Assembly (NCBI GenBank): GCA_026419785.1
Contig: JAODTK010003488.1
Location: forward strand, 1-64,000
DNA from: Sclerodactyla briareus
Lineage: Eukaryota > Echinodermata > Holothuroidea > Dendrochirotida > Sclerodactylidae
Reading direction: 5' to 3'
Length of the DNA stretch: 64,000 nt
Shown here: in pieces, positions 1 through 12,340 of the stretch
How the letters are laid out: every line of letters starts with the position of its first letter
Numbering within the stretch: the first letter of the stretch is position 1
Notes under the pieces: model-generated
Database searches by the model: none
Told to the model about the DNA's origin: nothing
Seen by the model: only the letters and a program-made list of their open reading frames with translations
Program-made: the position numbers and the translations under genes

Positions 1-900
1 TGTGATGCACCTCGCAAAGTGGACTATAATTGAACCGGGCATACTTTACTCTGTAATTCCTAACAAATTTCCCGGCATGCCAGAACCAAGAGCGTGAGGG
101 CCAATGCAGTTATGGTTACGACCACTGACATGTTGCGAATCATAGTATTCACTGCGATCATCATTACCCGTACACCATAGGACAAAAGTCAAAAAACTGG
201 ACCCTTACACCGATGGGGTTGCCAGTTGGTTGGTTCTATCCATCAGTTGGTTAGGAATATAGCTTAAGGCATATGTTGTACAGATCTGTAAGATCCTCCC
301 TTGTGGATTCCATACCAATTAGTTATGGGGGATTTGACAATTGGTCTTGAAGGAGGATGGCACAGAGCCAGCATTTTGTTACTGTACAATCTTTCCATCA
401 CTTCTGCATCAATACTATACCAAGAACCATATCTCCTAGACTCACGCTCCTTCGATTCTTGACCACAGGGGGGGACACAGTGCGGGTACTTGAGCTGGTC
501 ATACTTGGCTGCATTGTAACAGAAGTGACTGCAAAAACACTGCCAAAAGGAAAAGAAATATGTCAGTAGTGCTCCTGGACTGTATGCAGATGCGACTCGT
601 AGGCAATAAGAAGAACAGATTGGACATTATCTTCTGCTCCTTAAGGTGTCTGGCAAAGTTGGTCGGATCTCAGAGGTCACTTATCGTCCTTTCGGGAAGG
701 GAGTTAAAATGGCGGTCCCGTGAGCAGGTTGGGAATAGTAAGACCACTCTGCGTTGTGTCATCTGGTGAGGCACTAGTCGGGAGGAGTACGCGGTTATCG
801 CCGAGGCTCATCCAAGATCAATACGGCCAGGTCCTAGATGGGCCGGGTTCCTAGATGAGCAGTCTGCCTCTATTCTTGTTATTGTCAGTTAGCCAAAATT
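1..900. other. anonymous sequence, no gene seen
   Basis: No recognisable coding region, RNA gene or repeat was found here. The few open frames (about 70 codons) are of chance length and match no family I know. Confidence 0.4.
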
Positions 901-904
901 GTCT

Positions 905-1095
905 TGACGATGGAAAAAGAAAAAAAAAAAATATATATATTTATTATTGTGTTTATATAAAAAAAGATAGGGGGAAGAGAGAGAGAGGAGGATGGAAATT
1001 TGTAGTGATGTGAAAAGCTCATACTTGGTATTAGAATCGCGGACCTCTTGCTTGATGTGCGAGCATTCTACCGATTGAGCTGTAGAGCTAACGGG
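905..1095 (-). mobile_element. tRNA-headed SINE copy (minus strand)
   Basis: Read on the minus strand, this starts with a tRNA-like head. The A-box-like CAGCTCAATCGG is the complement of 1,071-1,082, and a degenerate B-box-like segment lies at 1,028-1,042. The body contains GAGCTTTTCACATC and a pyrimidine stretch, then TATATAAACA, an AT-rich tail and a T-run near 905-925. The same body order is seen in the plus-strand copy next to it, so both belong to one SINE family. Such elements are copied by LINE machinery and transcribed from the tRNA-like internal promoter. The worn B box suggests an old copy. A second B-box-like stretch upstream of the head (about 1,098-1,110) may mean a dimeric head. 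Confidence 0.6.
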
Positions 1096-1169
1096 TGATC
1101 TCGAACTGCGGAAAGATACCTCTCCCGGGGGATCTGCATCTATCAAGGCTAGTTCTATTGTTGATGCAA

Positions 1170-1310
1170 TGCCCCCTCAATTGGGAGGGCTCTTGCACCA
1201 AAAGCAGAGGTGCGCACGGTTTGAATCCCGTGGAGCCATGAGCTTTTCAACACTTCCATTATGTTCGACTTCCCTGCCTCTCTGTATATAAACATATAGG
1301 TATATAATAT
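1170..1310 (+). mobile_element. tRNA-headed SINE copy (plus strand)
   Basis: The plus strand shows a tRNA-like head with an A-box-like CCTCAATTGGGA at 1,175-1,186 and a near-perfect B box, GGTTTGAATCCCG, at 1,218-1,230. It is followed by GAGCTTTTCAACACTTCC and TATATAAACATATAGG. The head has the spacing of a tRNA but no clean acceptor stem, so it is a SINE and not a functional tRNA. It lies head to head with the minus-strand copy, about 75 bp apart. Confidence 0.65.
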
Positions 1311-2365
1311 CCGTATTCATTCCGCTCACGCGCCCCATGGCGCTTGTAAAGGCCAGGATGGCAGCTTAACTAGAGTATAACTTTAACATCTGTTTTGTAT
1401 TCGTTTGGTCGTATTCGATTTGGGGGTCTGTAGGAGTGGCACTGTGTTTGTAACACACTTCCAAAACATCGCACCGGTTGAAGCGGACAATTCTTGCAAT
1501 TTCCACAAGCAGTGTATCCGCCCCTCCTCCCCAACCCGCCCTTCCCGATAGGAAATCACAAGAAACGATCGTTCATTCAGCCGATACATAACAGTTGTAG
1601 CTAGATCCTGCGCTATCCCTATACACGCTCAATCTACAAATGGACCTATGGTAATCAGGCTACGGACACAATACTGCGGGGGTGCCACCTAACCATTGCC
1701 GGCATCGGCAATGGCTACCGAGCAAGACAACGGCCTGGAATTTGATTGTGGACCGGTCTAAAATCATTGCTGAAACTAATGATTATAATCGTTGTAGCCG
1801 GTAAATTGTTTCATCACTCCATTCATCATTCATGGAATTTGATACCGTAAGGTCTACGCGATCCAGGCCATCAATATCGTTATCGCGGACGGCGATTGCG
1901 AGCGCTCGAACGATTCGGTTTTAATACCACGTTGTTTGTGTATGGCTGTATGCACGTACAATGAATCGAGCAGTAAGTGCTGTGCTACTGCTGGCATGGA
2001 CAGAAAATATTTCCGGCTTTCCGAGCCGTGCATATTCGCTTTATATTCACAATTTCGCCAAAAAAGTTGGGTGGGCGCTTACGGGAGAGGGGCTGTATTA
2101 CTGAAATAACGGTGATTAGATTTACTTACGAATCCCACAAAATTTTCGAGTGACACCAGCCATACTGATCGGGTCATTGTCTTTCCTATTATTTCGTTTT
2201 TTCTAACATGACACGGACTCCCTCCAACTATTGTTCCGCCACTCCTTGGTGTGTAAGTATGCGTTATTGCAATTGTATCTTAAGAGGAATTATTCCCACG
2301 TCCTATGGTATGTAGTATACACCATGTTGAATGACTGAGGCCCCAAGTGGGCATCCACTGTCTGA
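1311..2365. other. anonymous sequence, no gene seen
   Basis: No recognisable gene or clear repeat. Short open frames only. Confidence 0.4.
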
Positions 2366-2515
2366 ACGTTGGGGGAGGTCAAAGCATTGGGGGGGGGGGT
2401 CCCAAAGCAGTGATGGGTACATTTTGTATGGAAAAATCATTATTATAGGAGGCCTTCCCAAAAGTTGGGGGTCATGACCCCCTGGACCCCCCAAGTGGCT
2501 GCGCCCGATTGCAGG
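2366..2515. repeat. G-run/C-run repeat module
   Basis: A run of 11 G at 2,389-2,399 is followed by GGGGGTCATGACCCCC, a 16-base palindrome at about 2,467-2,482, and then GGACCCCCCAAGTGGCTGCG. This self-complementary G-run/C-run layout recurs at transposon-like ends elsewhere in the window. It is probably the end of a non-autonomous element whose other end I cannot place; a second G-run at about 2,646-2,657 is a candidate. Confidence 0.4.
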
Positions 2516-2659
2516 CCCAATAAATAGTCAAGGTATAATAAGCTTATGCTGTATCTGATGTCTTTTAGGTTTTTAATAACTATACAATCTTTGGCTTCCT
2601 GGATAGTTGGAATACCTGGGGCATATTCTACAACTCCCATCCCATTGGGGGGGGGGGGC

Positions 2660-5600
2660 GAAGGTCGTTGGGACTAACGTTTGGAATCTCCAAATCCTTG
2701 GGTTGTCAACCTACTTTCTAGCAGGGGCCCAAAAATATTTTGAAATTTAGTAGCCCTTCGTGCTCCCAAGTGGCTGATCTGTTAGCCCTAATTGGCTGAC
2801 TGGTGTCCTAATTTACCCGTTTTAAAATGTTCGCCAAATGCCCAAAACAACCCTGGAACTGAACTCTCGATCATTACCTTGAGCCCCACTCTCATGTTGC
2901 ACTTGCGATTTGCTGGGGCCTTACCGCTTCTGGTGCCAATTCCACCCTGCTATCTCCGACCTTGGATTCTTTCCCCATCATCTCCGGCCACGTTTCCTGC
3001 CTCGCGAGAATAACTTTCTGAGGTTGCGCGTCACCTGTATTACATGGCCCTGCAACCAGTATCGGTGCCGGTCCCCATTATTCCGCGCTTATGCCTAAAA
3101 TAATCTAGCGATGTCGTTATAATTACACGGCTAGCTTGGCAGCCAACTGAGTCTTTGCCCTTGGCTTTTATACCATCCTCTTTTTAAGTCGAAAGATTTG
3201 CCCCCAAATTATATATTTTTGTATAATTATGTTTGTATTTCTCCGTTTTGTATCGATAGTTGAACAGAATTTATGACAACGTAGGTATGGCAAACAGCAC
3301 ATGGGGGCTGCACTGCGCCACATGTCTTGCTGTTAACGTGCAGAATTACATGTACTACTTTCTTCCATACTGTAAATATGTATGCCAGCCTGCCTGCACA
3401 AGAAACGGTCGCTAGTGCAATTGCTAGTAGGCCCAAACGTAACTGTGACTATTTTTAGCTATAAAACTAAAGCAAGGCACTGTGTAAAATCAGCCCTAAG
3501 AGCACCAGATTTGCGCTAAACCTTTATGCTATAATTTATTTTTTTCCACACCAATTGCCCAATTAATCACAATAATTCATTCTGGCATTGTGGGCCCACA
3601 CGTGAATTGCATTGCAGTATCGTGGATCGGTGTGGAATTCGAACGATCCCTAATAATTTCCAGTCCTCGCATCACAGAGTTAGTTAGAAACTCCCATAAA
3701 TGTTAATTGTGTGGCGATAAAACACTTTGCTGTCGGCGGCCTGTACCAAGTCATAGGAGTGGGACTGGTAGTTGAGTTACGCACTGTACAATTATCAGTG
3801 GGAATGCATTGTCAACTGCTAGTCAACAGTAGTAGGTGATGACCACGTGTTCCAAACAGGGCTATGTATTGAAACTAGTGCAACGGCATTGGGCGAGTAA
3901 GCAACATATAGCTTTGCATGCAGTTCTATTATTACGTTACCATAAAGCTGCGATGTCCAATGCCAGCAGGGATATTCGGCAAATAATGCAAGTACACAGC
4001 TCGCACCATATGTGGGGCAGTTTTAATCATTTTCAACAGGTTGCGGATTGAGCTGCGATTGTACGCGGCGGCGGACTTGGATCATGAATAACACATAATC
4101 GATATTTGTTGGCCGTTGGGCTTTTGCTATATGGCCTCCGAGCGTAATACTGTACTTTGAACTTAATATACAGACTACAGATTGCGGTAGCCCGACGGCA
4201 TTTTCGCAACTGAATCCAGTAACCCGCGCAGGGAAGTGGAAGCCCGGGCTACCGGCGCATAGGATTTTTCGAGCCCTGCTTTCTATCCACATACCCCTTA
4301 TGATAAACGGAATTGTTTAAGGGGACCCCCAAACAGTGAATGTAGGAAACAGGGAAAGGTGGTCTCCTTTTTTAATTTTTCTATATTTGATAATGAGGTG
4401 CCACTTCAAGATGGCACATTATCACGTACATATACCACTGCTCATTATTCTCAGATCCTTCCCCCCCCCCCCCCAGGAACCCTTGTCCTCACGACACCCA
4501 AACAATGTCATGAACACCAAAGGACTTATATGAACCCCATGGTGCGGAGGCGCTCTCTAAGAGAACCATTCTGATCTACAGAAATAGAGAGGAATTTGCT
4601 ATTTTTTTAGCAGATAAAACAACAGCCAGTTGGGCTTATTGTTTGCACAGCCTCAGAAGGTATCACGTAAGTAAAATGGTACATACACAGGCAAACACTG
4701 CAGTTAGTCACACACGAGTGACTGATGAGTCTCTTTCTGAGCTTATCAGAGAGACAGAAAAAACAATCTCAGAGGCTAGGAAGTATAATTATTGCGCTTT
4801 TATAGTAGGCTATGTAATAAGGATACAGATTACATATTGCGGTATGGGACAAGAGCGCAAATCAGTGGTCATTAACAAAACCGGCGTACGATACCTTTCT
4901 CTCTGAACATGTCGTACACCTTTTGACTTAATCGTAGGTGGTACTTCTGTGCTTGCATCTTCCCTAAAGGCTTGTCACAGAGCGATAGCACGGACCTTGC
5001 CAAGGATCGTTCCTCACCAACATACACGTTAATGGGACGGCCACATGAAATCGGCCTGTTAGTGAAATAGTTTTGATCTAGTAATGCAATGTAGGTTAAT
5101 TTTACTGACACATTAAACAAATTCATGTCCATAGGTTCAAAACTTACGATATGCAGTGTACTTCAATGCACCCTCATACGGGCATTGCATGGCGGTCTTA
5201 ACGATAACCTGTAAAAAAAAAATCATCAACCTGGGAGGGAGATGAAAAACCAGCTAACTTTCTGAAAAGTACCTTTGAAAATACAAGATTTCCCTTCAGA
5301 GGCAAGAGGAAATTGGCCATTCCACCGTCATATGATTAGGTGAACCAAGCCAATGAACTTCAATTTCGATCGAGAATGGGCATCAGGGAATACTCTCTCG
5401 GCCTTTTGAAAATTATCGGGGTTTAACGAGGTGTGGATCTCTAGCTCCCAAGAGCACTCTCCAAATGTAGGCATTATAATATGGGTAATAGACTTGTCAA
5501 TGTAGGAAATGCCATCTATATCCCAGCCAGACAGGGTGATTCATTGTCAGAGGTGAGTCATACAATCCTTGTGCAGTGATTGCACCCCTCAGTACTCAAC

Positions 5601-7000
5601 TGACTCAACAATCCTCGGCATTGACACTACTAAGCCAGGATTTGTGGTCATTTTCACATATCCAGTAAAATGACACACTGCCGAGTGAGCTTGCGACTGT
5701 ACATTCAGTAAAATGACACACATGTCAGTCAGTTTGAAAATGACAGACCCATGCTTGATTGACCATGTCCAGGGTATTAGGAGGGAATCATCTGATTGAC
5801 AAGTGCGTAAGTATCCCCTTTTATGCACTTGTCATTGATGACAAAACCCTCTAACTTGGACAAGGTGGTCATGTAGGGTCATAGGTCCAGTGGCAAGGTG
5901 ACACACAGTGGGTCATTGGTATCGATGTGGCGGTCACTGATGTGACTGAGGGTTGCGCCAAGTTATTTCAAATTGTATACGCAAGGTATAGCGACTTTTG
6001 GATTTGGGACGGTGGTCACTGCTAATGATCTACCCAGTTTGTTGACCCACCAAAGTGCAAGACTACCTTGTCCGGGGTGTTAGGGGTGTTGTCATGAATG
6101 ACCAAGGCATTCCTCACAAAAAAGTGTTTTGCAGGGATATTTTGAAACCCCCAACCCACCGGGGTTGTAAAAGTATCATGAATACTCTACACTTGCAGAT
6201 AAGGCATGAATAACAAATGAAGAGGGAGATATCAAGAAGCACAAGATTTGGGCACAGTGCAGTAGCCTGACCATGTTTATCCTCCACATGACTGAAACGT
6301 GTGAACAGCAAATATGTGCAAAATTACGAAGTATATACTGTGTACCGTGCAGCATAACAGTTTCCTAAAGAAGCAATGTTCACAATTGTGAGTGCCCCTG
6401 ATAACAGCTTTTGTAGTTGTAAACATAGAGGGTTCTTCCCCAAAGCCGCTATAAGCTTATTTTGGAACCGTTACCACTCTTTAAAACACATAACAAGTCA
6501 CCCAACGCATCCCATGTTTTATTATGTTATATTTTTATTAAGAAAAGAGGGGTGAGGGGAGATTCAATTGTTTGCACTTGTAGGGTATGTAAATGTCACC
6601 TGGGGTGTTTCCAAGATCAGGGTTAGCCATGTCATCTTTCATCATTCCTGTATTAACTATTTCCATTGAACATGTCCTTAACATGACACTCCAGAGATTT
6701 CCCCTGAAGCCGGTTCCTGCCCTTGGATTAACCGACTAACTCATGTGGGAGTCATGTCTGTTGTAAAGTATTCTATATCATCACTATTTTTGTTGCTTTT
6801 TTTCTCAGGGAGTCAGTTGAAGAGGCTGACTAGAAAACAGTAGCGGGGGCCGCACGAAGCATGAAAGTAAGCGTCTGGAATAGTGGTCCATCAGCGGTCT
6901 ATCGCGGGGCCCACTATCACGCGTCTAACAACGGCTGCACATGAGCACTGATCGGGTACAAATCTCTGATATGGCTCCATAGAGATAGGCGTACAGCAGC
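2660..7000. other. anonymous sequence, no gene seen
   Basis: No gene, RNA gene or dispersed repeat could be supported. Local features are a C14-type run near 4,449-4,462 and a short region (5,640-5,750) where AAAATGACA-type words recur. Open frames stay below 90 codons and look random. Confidence 0.4.
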
Positions 7001-7077
7001 ACATAGGGGCCATCATGAAAAATATTGTTACAAACCTCCACGTATGTAATGGTATGAATGCACGCACATGCTGGTAT

Positions 7078-7112
7078 TACTTACGTACGTGATAATTAAA
7101 ACGTACGTACGT
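7078..7112. repeat. ACGT-repeat inverted pair
   Basis: Two (ACGT)n blocks, ACTTACGTACGTGAT and AACGTACGTACGTGC, flank a short AT stretch and could form a small cruciform. It may be a microsatellite. Confidence 0.35.
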
Positions 7113-7544
7113 GCTGGTGCAAAAAAAACAAAAACCTGGTAATCTATTAACTACGACCCAGGATCTCATTAAAGTACAAGGCAATCGCCCCCAGTGTCCT
7201 AGCCTGGTTGGGCGATCAGTGGCTTCTCTCCATCCCAGTCACCATGCAAAACATTATAAGGCATTTCAATGTTTGCTTCTATCAGCATTTAACAGGAACA
7301 GATTACTAATCAGTGACTTAATTTCAAAATTCAATAAGAACTGATTGTTTGACCTTTTCACTGAAGGAGTATAAGTTTGTCGGGAAAGTGTCTTAAATAG
7401 CCTAAATTATATAATTTAGACACAATACTCGACTTGCTCTTGACCGATTTTTAAAATTTAAAAATCTCAGGACAATGGTGGACCACACCTAATATTTGTC
7501 AGGGAATCCACGAAGCTGAACATTCGCTAAATGAAAGCATTATA

Positions 7545-8000
7545 CACATTGAATAACCCCCCCAGTGACTCCGTCATGTTTGAAATTTTGGGGACTATTT
7601 TGGGGACATACCCATCAAGCTTCAGAAAACGAATAAATTTTGAAATTTGGAATAAATTATGCAAAACAGATGCAATGAGTAACTCCGTGGACCTCCCGTC
7701 TATGTAAATAATGTTGCGAGAATAAGCGTATGCCTACCCATCAAGTTTCCAAAAATCTGGCAAACTTCAAAAAATTACGCACAAATTATGCAAATAGTCA
7801 TGTTGAATGACCGACCAGTGAACCGAATTTCATGATGAAAAATTGGGACTGAAGGTAAACCAAACCCACCAGGTTCATGAGAATCCAACCACTGAGATTT
7901 TTCATAAATTATGCAAAATGACACTTGAATGACCTCCATTGACCCTGAATCTGGTTATAAAAATTTTCGAGGACTAATGCAGACTGGTATGACTAATTTC
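7545..8000. repeat. degenerate tandem repeat, period about 127 bp
   Basis: Three to four diverged units. Each starts with a GAATGACC-like word (about 7,550, 7,677, 7,805 and 7,927), then a TTTCATG..GAAAATTTGGGGACT-like section, an ACCCATCAAGTTTC-like section, and ends with AAATTATGCAAA. The spacings are 127, 128 and 122 bp. The units have no shared open frame, so this is a worn minisatellite and not a coding repeat. Confidence 0.55.
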
Positions 8001-8172
8001 ATGCGGATTTAATTAGTATTTTCATGCTGAAAATCTAATGTTCATCTACCTTATATCATGCACCTATGTGCCAAACCAATCACCATAGCACCTAACGGTT
8101 CATCTGTACTCTTGCTAACAAGCTCAAACAATAAATCCCATTAATCAGCAATACAGACGAAATTTATGCCCA

Positions 8173-8193
8173 AAAAAAAAAAAAAAAAAAAAA
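8173..8193 (+). repeat. poly(A) run
   Basis: About 21 consecutive A after ATTTATGCCC. It could be the 3' tail of a worn retroposon on the plus strand, but no head was recognised upstream. Confidence 0.4.
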
Positions 8194-8369
8194 TCTAATC
8201 AGATAGTGTTCACCCAACCCCCCGATACTTACAAAAATTTCAGCAAAATGTGCTTATCGTTTCGGTTGGAATCCTGACCTAACCAGAAAGGGGACACAGA
8301 TGGCACACATACACAACACACGTGCCCCAAATTGATCGCTAAGTCTATTCTGAACTTTGCAGGTAGACA

Positions 8370-8392
8370 CCCCCCCCCCACCCCCCCCCCCC
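8370..8392. repeat. poly(C) run
   Basis: Ten C, one A, twelve C. One of many C-runs or G-runs in the window. Confidence 0.9.
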
Positions 8393-8399
8393 AGAACAA

Positions 8400-10380
8400 T
8401 TCTCATCGGGATCCATGAAATTAGTTAAATGTGAAGTGAAACAAATCAAACTGAATGGAAAAATATGCGTACGAAGGGGGAGGAGGGTGGACTTGCCGGC
8501 AGTGGCTGTCTCACGCGTCAAAGGATGAAACCTATAAAGAGGGCTAATTTAATTAAGCTGGAGAAAAACTGAATGTGTCAGTCCAAACCCCAAGTTTGGA
8601 GACTTTCGGTTTAGGAGTACAGTCCTCTGAAGTTTGTGCAGTGTACTTGCAAGATCGAAAAGCATCCCATAATTCAACAATAAATGATGTCATACTTGCA
8701 CAGCTCTGCAAACAATCTTGTTTTCTATGAAAATTCACCAAGTATTTTTACTTGGAAAAGCATTTAGTCTAGGGGAGCGAATTGTGGGAGAGGATTATGG
8801 TAGTGGGTTGGTAGGTGTTGATGGTTATTCGGGGAGAGAACGGACAACAGAACTTCTCTAGATGTTGACATCAACAAAATGAAAAACAATGAAATACATG
8901 ACATAAACTCCTGGGTTGTCCAAGTGTGACGTCATGTGTTATAGCGCAATTGGGAATATCCCCAATTTCTGCATATCGGACCACACTTTTGAAGGCCAAT
9001 AAACACATAGGAACATCGTATGGAAATGGGGTTTGGACCCAGAGATAAAGTTTTTCATCCACGAGATTAACTCTCTTGTCCTTGAAGTGACATTTCGGTA
9101 AGTGCAACGTGGAATAGCACCAGTATATGGGGCTTGCAAGTAACAAGTTACACTGAGACTTCCGATACTAGCGGCACTGCTGGTATGTCCGTTGACATGA
9201 AAATTAGAATAGCATAGCTATATATTCCAAGACATAATCGGACAATCTGAGTCAAAATTACGAAAAACAAAATTCAAAAAATATACATAGATGCTGAATA
9301 ATTTCTATTTATGACAGGAAAGTGCATAGCCTAGTTGAGCCATCCGTGTTATTCGCCTTGTCTCATGAATGACACTGGATGGGGGAGAGAACCCACGTTT
9401 TGCATGACCCTCGTAGGTCATCATTGATCCTAATGCTGATGAGATGAATGTCCTTCAAGATGATCCCCCCTGCGTGAATCATAGTTAACTTTTCTCTTTT
9501 CTTCAGGATGTTGATACGTCTATGTGGGTGGGGGAAGGAAATGGCTTGTCACTCACCATGATTTTTTTTTTCGAAGACTGTGCAGCGTTGTGATTTGTGT
9601 GAATGGTCGCATCAGGGTACTAATTGGGGGGGCGAAAATTTGTGACATTCAAACCCCTTGCTACTATGATGTAGATTAAATGATTACCTGGAAAAAACCG
9701 AGTTGAGTGGAAGTGGTGAAAAAAAAAAAAAAGTTCGAAAAGGTGTGGGGAAGAAGAGCCATCTCTAGTTCGATTGGTGGGATAAGTATCAGTGGGGATG
9801 TGTGAGCAGGCCTCTACTCCAATATTTGACTGATTTGGTTTCATAGCCTATTTTAGCCTATAGTTGCCAGCGTTGTAACTATCGCCCATACATATTTTGC
9901 TGTAAGATAAAATAGAGGTGTACAGGTGTATATGCACATCAGTAACTCCAATCAAATCCACCCAACCAAATGGGACAGCAATAATAGACTTGGTTGGGAT
10001 AAAGGTCGGATAACATAACGTAGTAAGAAATTTCTAAGGAATTATCACAGGAATTCTATAATTCGGCAATAATCACATGGTCAATGGTTTGGAGAAACAG
10101 AAACACACCTGACAAGTCTATGTTAATTTATTTTGTTTTGTTTGTGTTTGTTAACTGAATTGAACTTTTTGGATTTGCAAGCTAAATTAGCATCTGTGTA
10201 ATATAATAATAAACAACAATTAACATCCCACATGCCCTGAGTTTTGTTCGAATCCGACCAAATTAATTTTGCATAAAACCTGACCAAAATAGGAGGCCAG
10301 CAGACATGCAGTAATGCCCTTTTGCTCTCATCCAAAGATTTACTACGTGCGAATTAATTCAACAGACACCAGCCCCAAAA
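8400..10380. other. anonymous sequence, no gene seen
   Basis: No supportable gene. Frames of up to about 90 codons near 8,870-9,146 on the minus strand look random. An A-run of about 15 lies at 9,719-9,733. Confidence 0.4.
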
Positions 10381-10386
10381 CCTCGA

Positions 10387-10545
10387 CCCCCCCCCCCCCA
10401 AACCCCCCCCCCGCCCCTTAACCCCCCCCCCCCGATCCCCCCCAACCCCCCACCCCCACCCCCCAATCTCCCCCACCCCCCACCCAAGCCCCCCCCCCCC
10501 CCCCACCCCCAACCCCCCCCACAACCATACCACCCAACACCCCAA
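10387..10545. repeat. C-rich low-complexity tract
   Basis: About 160 bp made of C-runs of 6-16 separated by AA, CA, G or T. The reverse strand reads as glycine and tryptophan repeats in an open frame that is purely a by-product of low complexity. The G-rich strand can form G-quadruplexes. Confidence 0.9.
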
Positions 10546-11033
10546 AACCTAATAACCCAGAACACTTGTGCCAGGGAACAGTGTTGCGCAGATATATTTC
10601 GAGAACCGTGGGAATTTACTGCTATCAGTACCACTTACAGCACTCCCAGTAGGGGTGAGTATAATATATATCATTACCCTAAATCACCTTACTATCAGTT
10701 ACCTTCTGTGCGCCTTCAAATGATAGGCTATCACAATGGTTAATAAGTTCCACTATCAACATCTTTCTGTGATGTTTTTTTTGGCTATCAATGCTGTAGG
10801 AGTACTGATCGTGCTATCAAAGTTTATTAGCGGCTCTAAGAGATCAGATTTCAGACCACAGGTTATAAGTATTTTATGGTATAAAAGCCTAGGACCAATA
10901 ATGGTGTATCTGGATCCCGAGGACAGAAGGTAAACAGAATTTTTAGAGCAAACAACATTTACAGCCATCCGTAAAATGGATTTTTTTTTTCAAACCAACT
11001 TCCGTCTTTCAGCGTCCCAGTTCAGTAGCATCA

Positions 11034-11051
11034 GGGGGGGGGGGGGGGGGG
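11034..11051. repeat. poly(G) run, 18 bases
   Basis: Eighteen consecutive G, then AGGGG. The flanks show no recognised element. Confidence 0.9.
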
Positions 11052-11577
11052 AGGGGATGGTGATTTTTTTCACCTTGACAGTTCTGCCCTCTTGATCTCA
11101 ACGTGACGGTTTCCCACATATCTACGCACAGCACTGTTCCCTTTCTTCTTTCCTATCTCTGTTCGCAACTGTTTGTCAACAGTTTCAGGCACCGTCCCAG
11201 TGGTGCCTGTCAGGGAGACTGTCCTGTCAGATATGCTACAGGCCACAATCCTTCACTGGGCAACATGGTGGAATGGATAGGCAAATGCTGAATGTCAAAC
11301 ATTGTATCCCTCCCTGTTCTGTCACGCTTGCTCGGTGCCAAGCAAGTTCCCGAATCTAACCATCTACTGGGAAACTAACCATAATCACTCGACTTAGGCA
11401 TACTCATTTGTGCAATTGTGCATCAAGCCACTATACTGCCTGGCTAATCTGGTTTGTCGTGCTTATACTTGTAACCATATCAATATAGATGCCAGACAGA
11501 GTGTTTTCTTTTGCTTAGATAACTCACACAAGGATTGAAGAGGCTTCATCGATTTGCAATTCAGTCAACCTCTCCAC

Positions 11578-11710
11578 AATCTTTAGGGCCTTTATGTGAA
11601 GCTCAAATCGCTCTGCGACAATTTCTCAACCTCCCTCCTGTCCAATCTTTAGGGCTTCTGCTGAAGCTCAAATCGCGCTGAAGACAATTTCTTCAACCTC
11701 CCTCCGTCTG
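11578..11710. repeat. 66-bp tandem duplication
   Basis: The word AATCTTTAGGGC starts at 11,578 and again at 11,644. Both copies continue with GAAGCTCAAATCGC and end in CAACCTCCCTCC. The two units are about 85 percent alike by eye. Confidence 0.7.
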
Positions 11711-11759
11711 CAAAGAGAAAACAGAACAAAAGACAAGAATCTCGATAACCTAAAATCAC

Positions 11760-12340
11760 AGAATAGTATGATTGATGGTTACTGATAATGATGATAATCA
11801 TCATGAATATGCTGAGAATATTGATGATGGTTAATGCTGACAGTGGTCATGATTATGATGGTTAATGTAATAATGATTTAGTCATGAGGATCATAATGAT
11901 GATCCTGACAGTGACCATTATATGAAGATGCTAAACAACAGTTCATGATGATGATGGTTATGATAATAAGATCAAGAGATCATGATCATAATGGTGAATG
12001 ATCCTGACAGTGACCAATCATTATGATATGGTGATAAAATTCATTATGATGACAGTGGATGGTGGTGCTGACAGTGGACCACCATTATTGATGATTATGG
12101 TAACAAGGTAAAGATCATGATGATGATGCTGACAGTCACAATATTATGATGATTTGTAATAAATATTCATGATGTTAATAATGGTAGTGAGGTAGTGTGG
12201 CCATAATTATGATGGCGATGCGCTGCTAGGTGGGGGATTTATGAGATGATCCAATAGTCATAATGATAATTTTAATGATGATTATCATAATGGTTGTGCT
12301 TATGATCTGGTGGGTTTGGTTATGATGATGATACGGCCAT
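11760..12340. repeat. GATGAT-type degenerate minisatellite
   Basis: Nearly 600 bp are dominated by GATGATGGT, CATAATGAT and ATCATGAT words, with the spaced element CTGACAGTGACCA recurring near 11,838, 11,904, 12,003, 12,069 and 12,129. The spacing is irregular (60-100 bp), so the array is old or was built by slippage. No coding frame spans it. Confidence 0.7.

Noticed and set aside
10354-10634. Glycine/tryptophan-rich minus-strand frames
   Set aside because: Low-complexity artefact of the C-rich tract at 10.4 kb.
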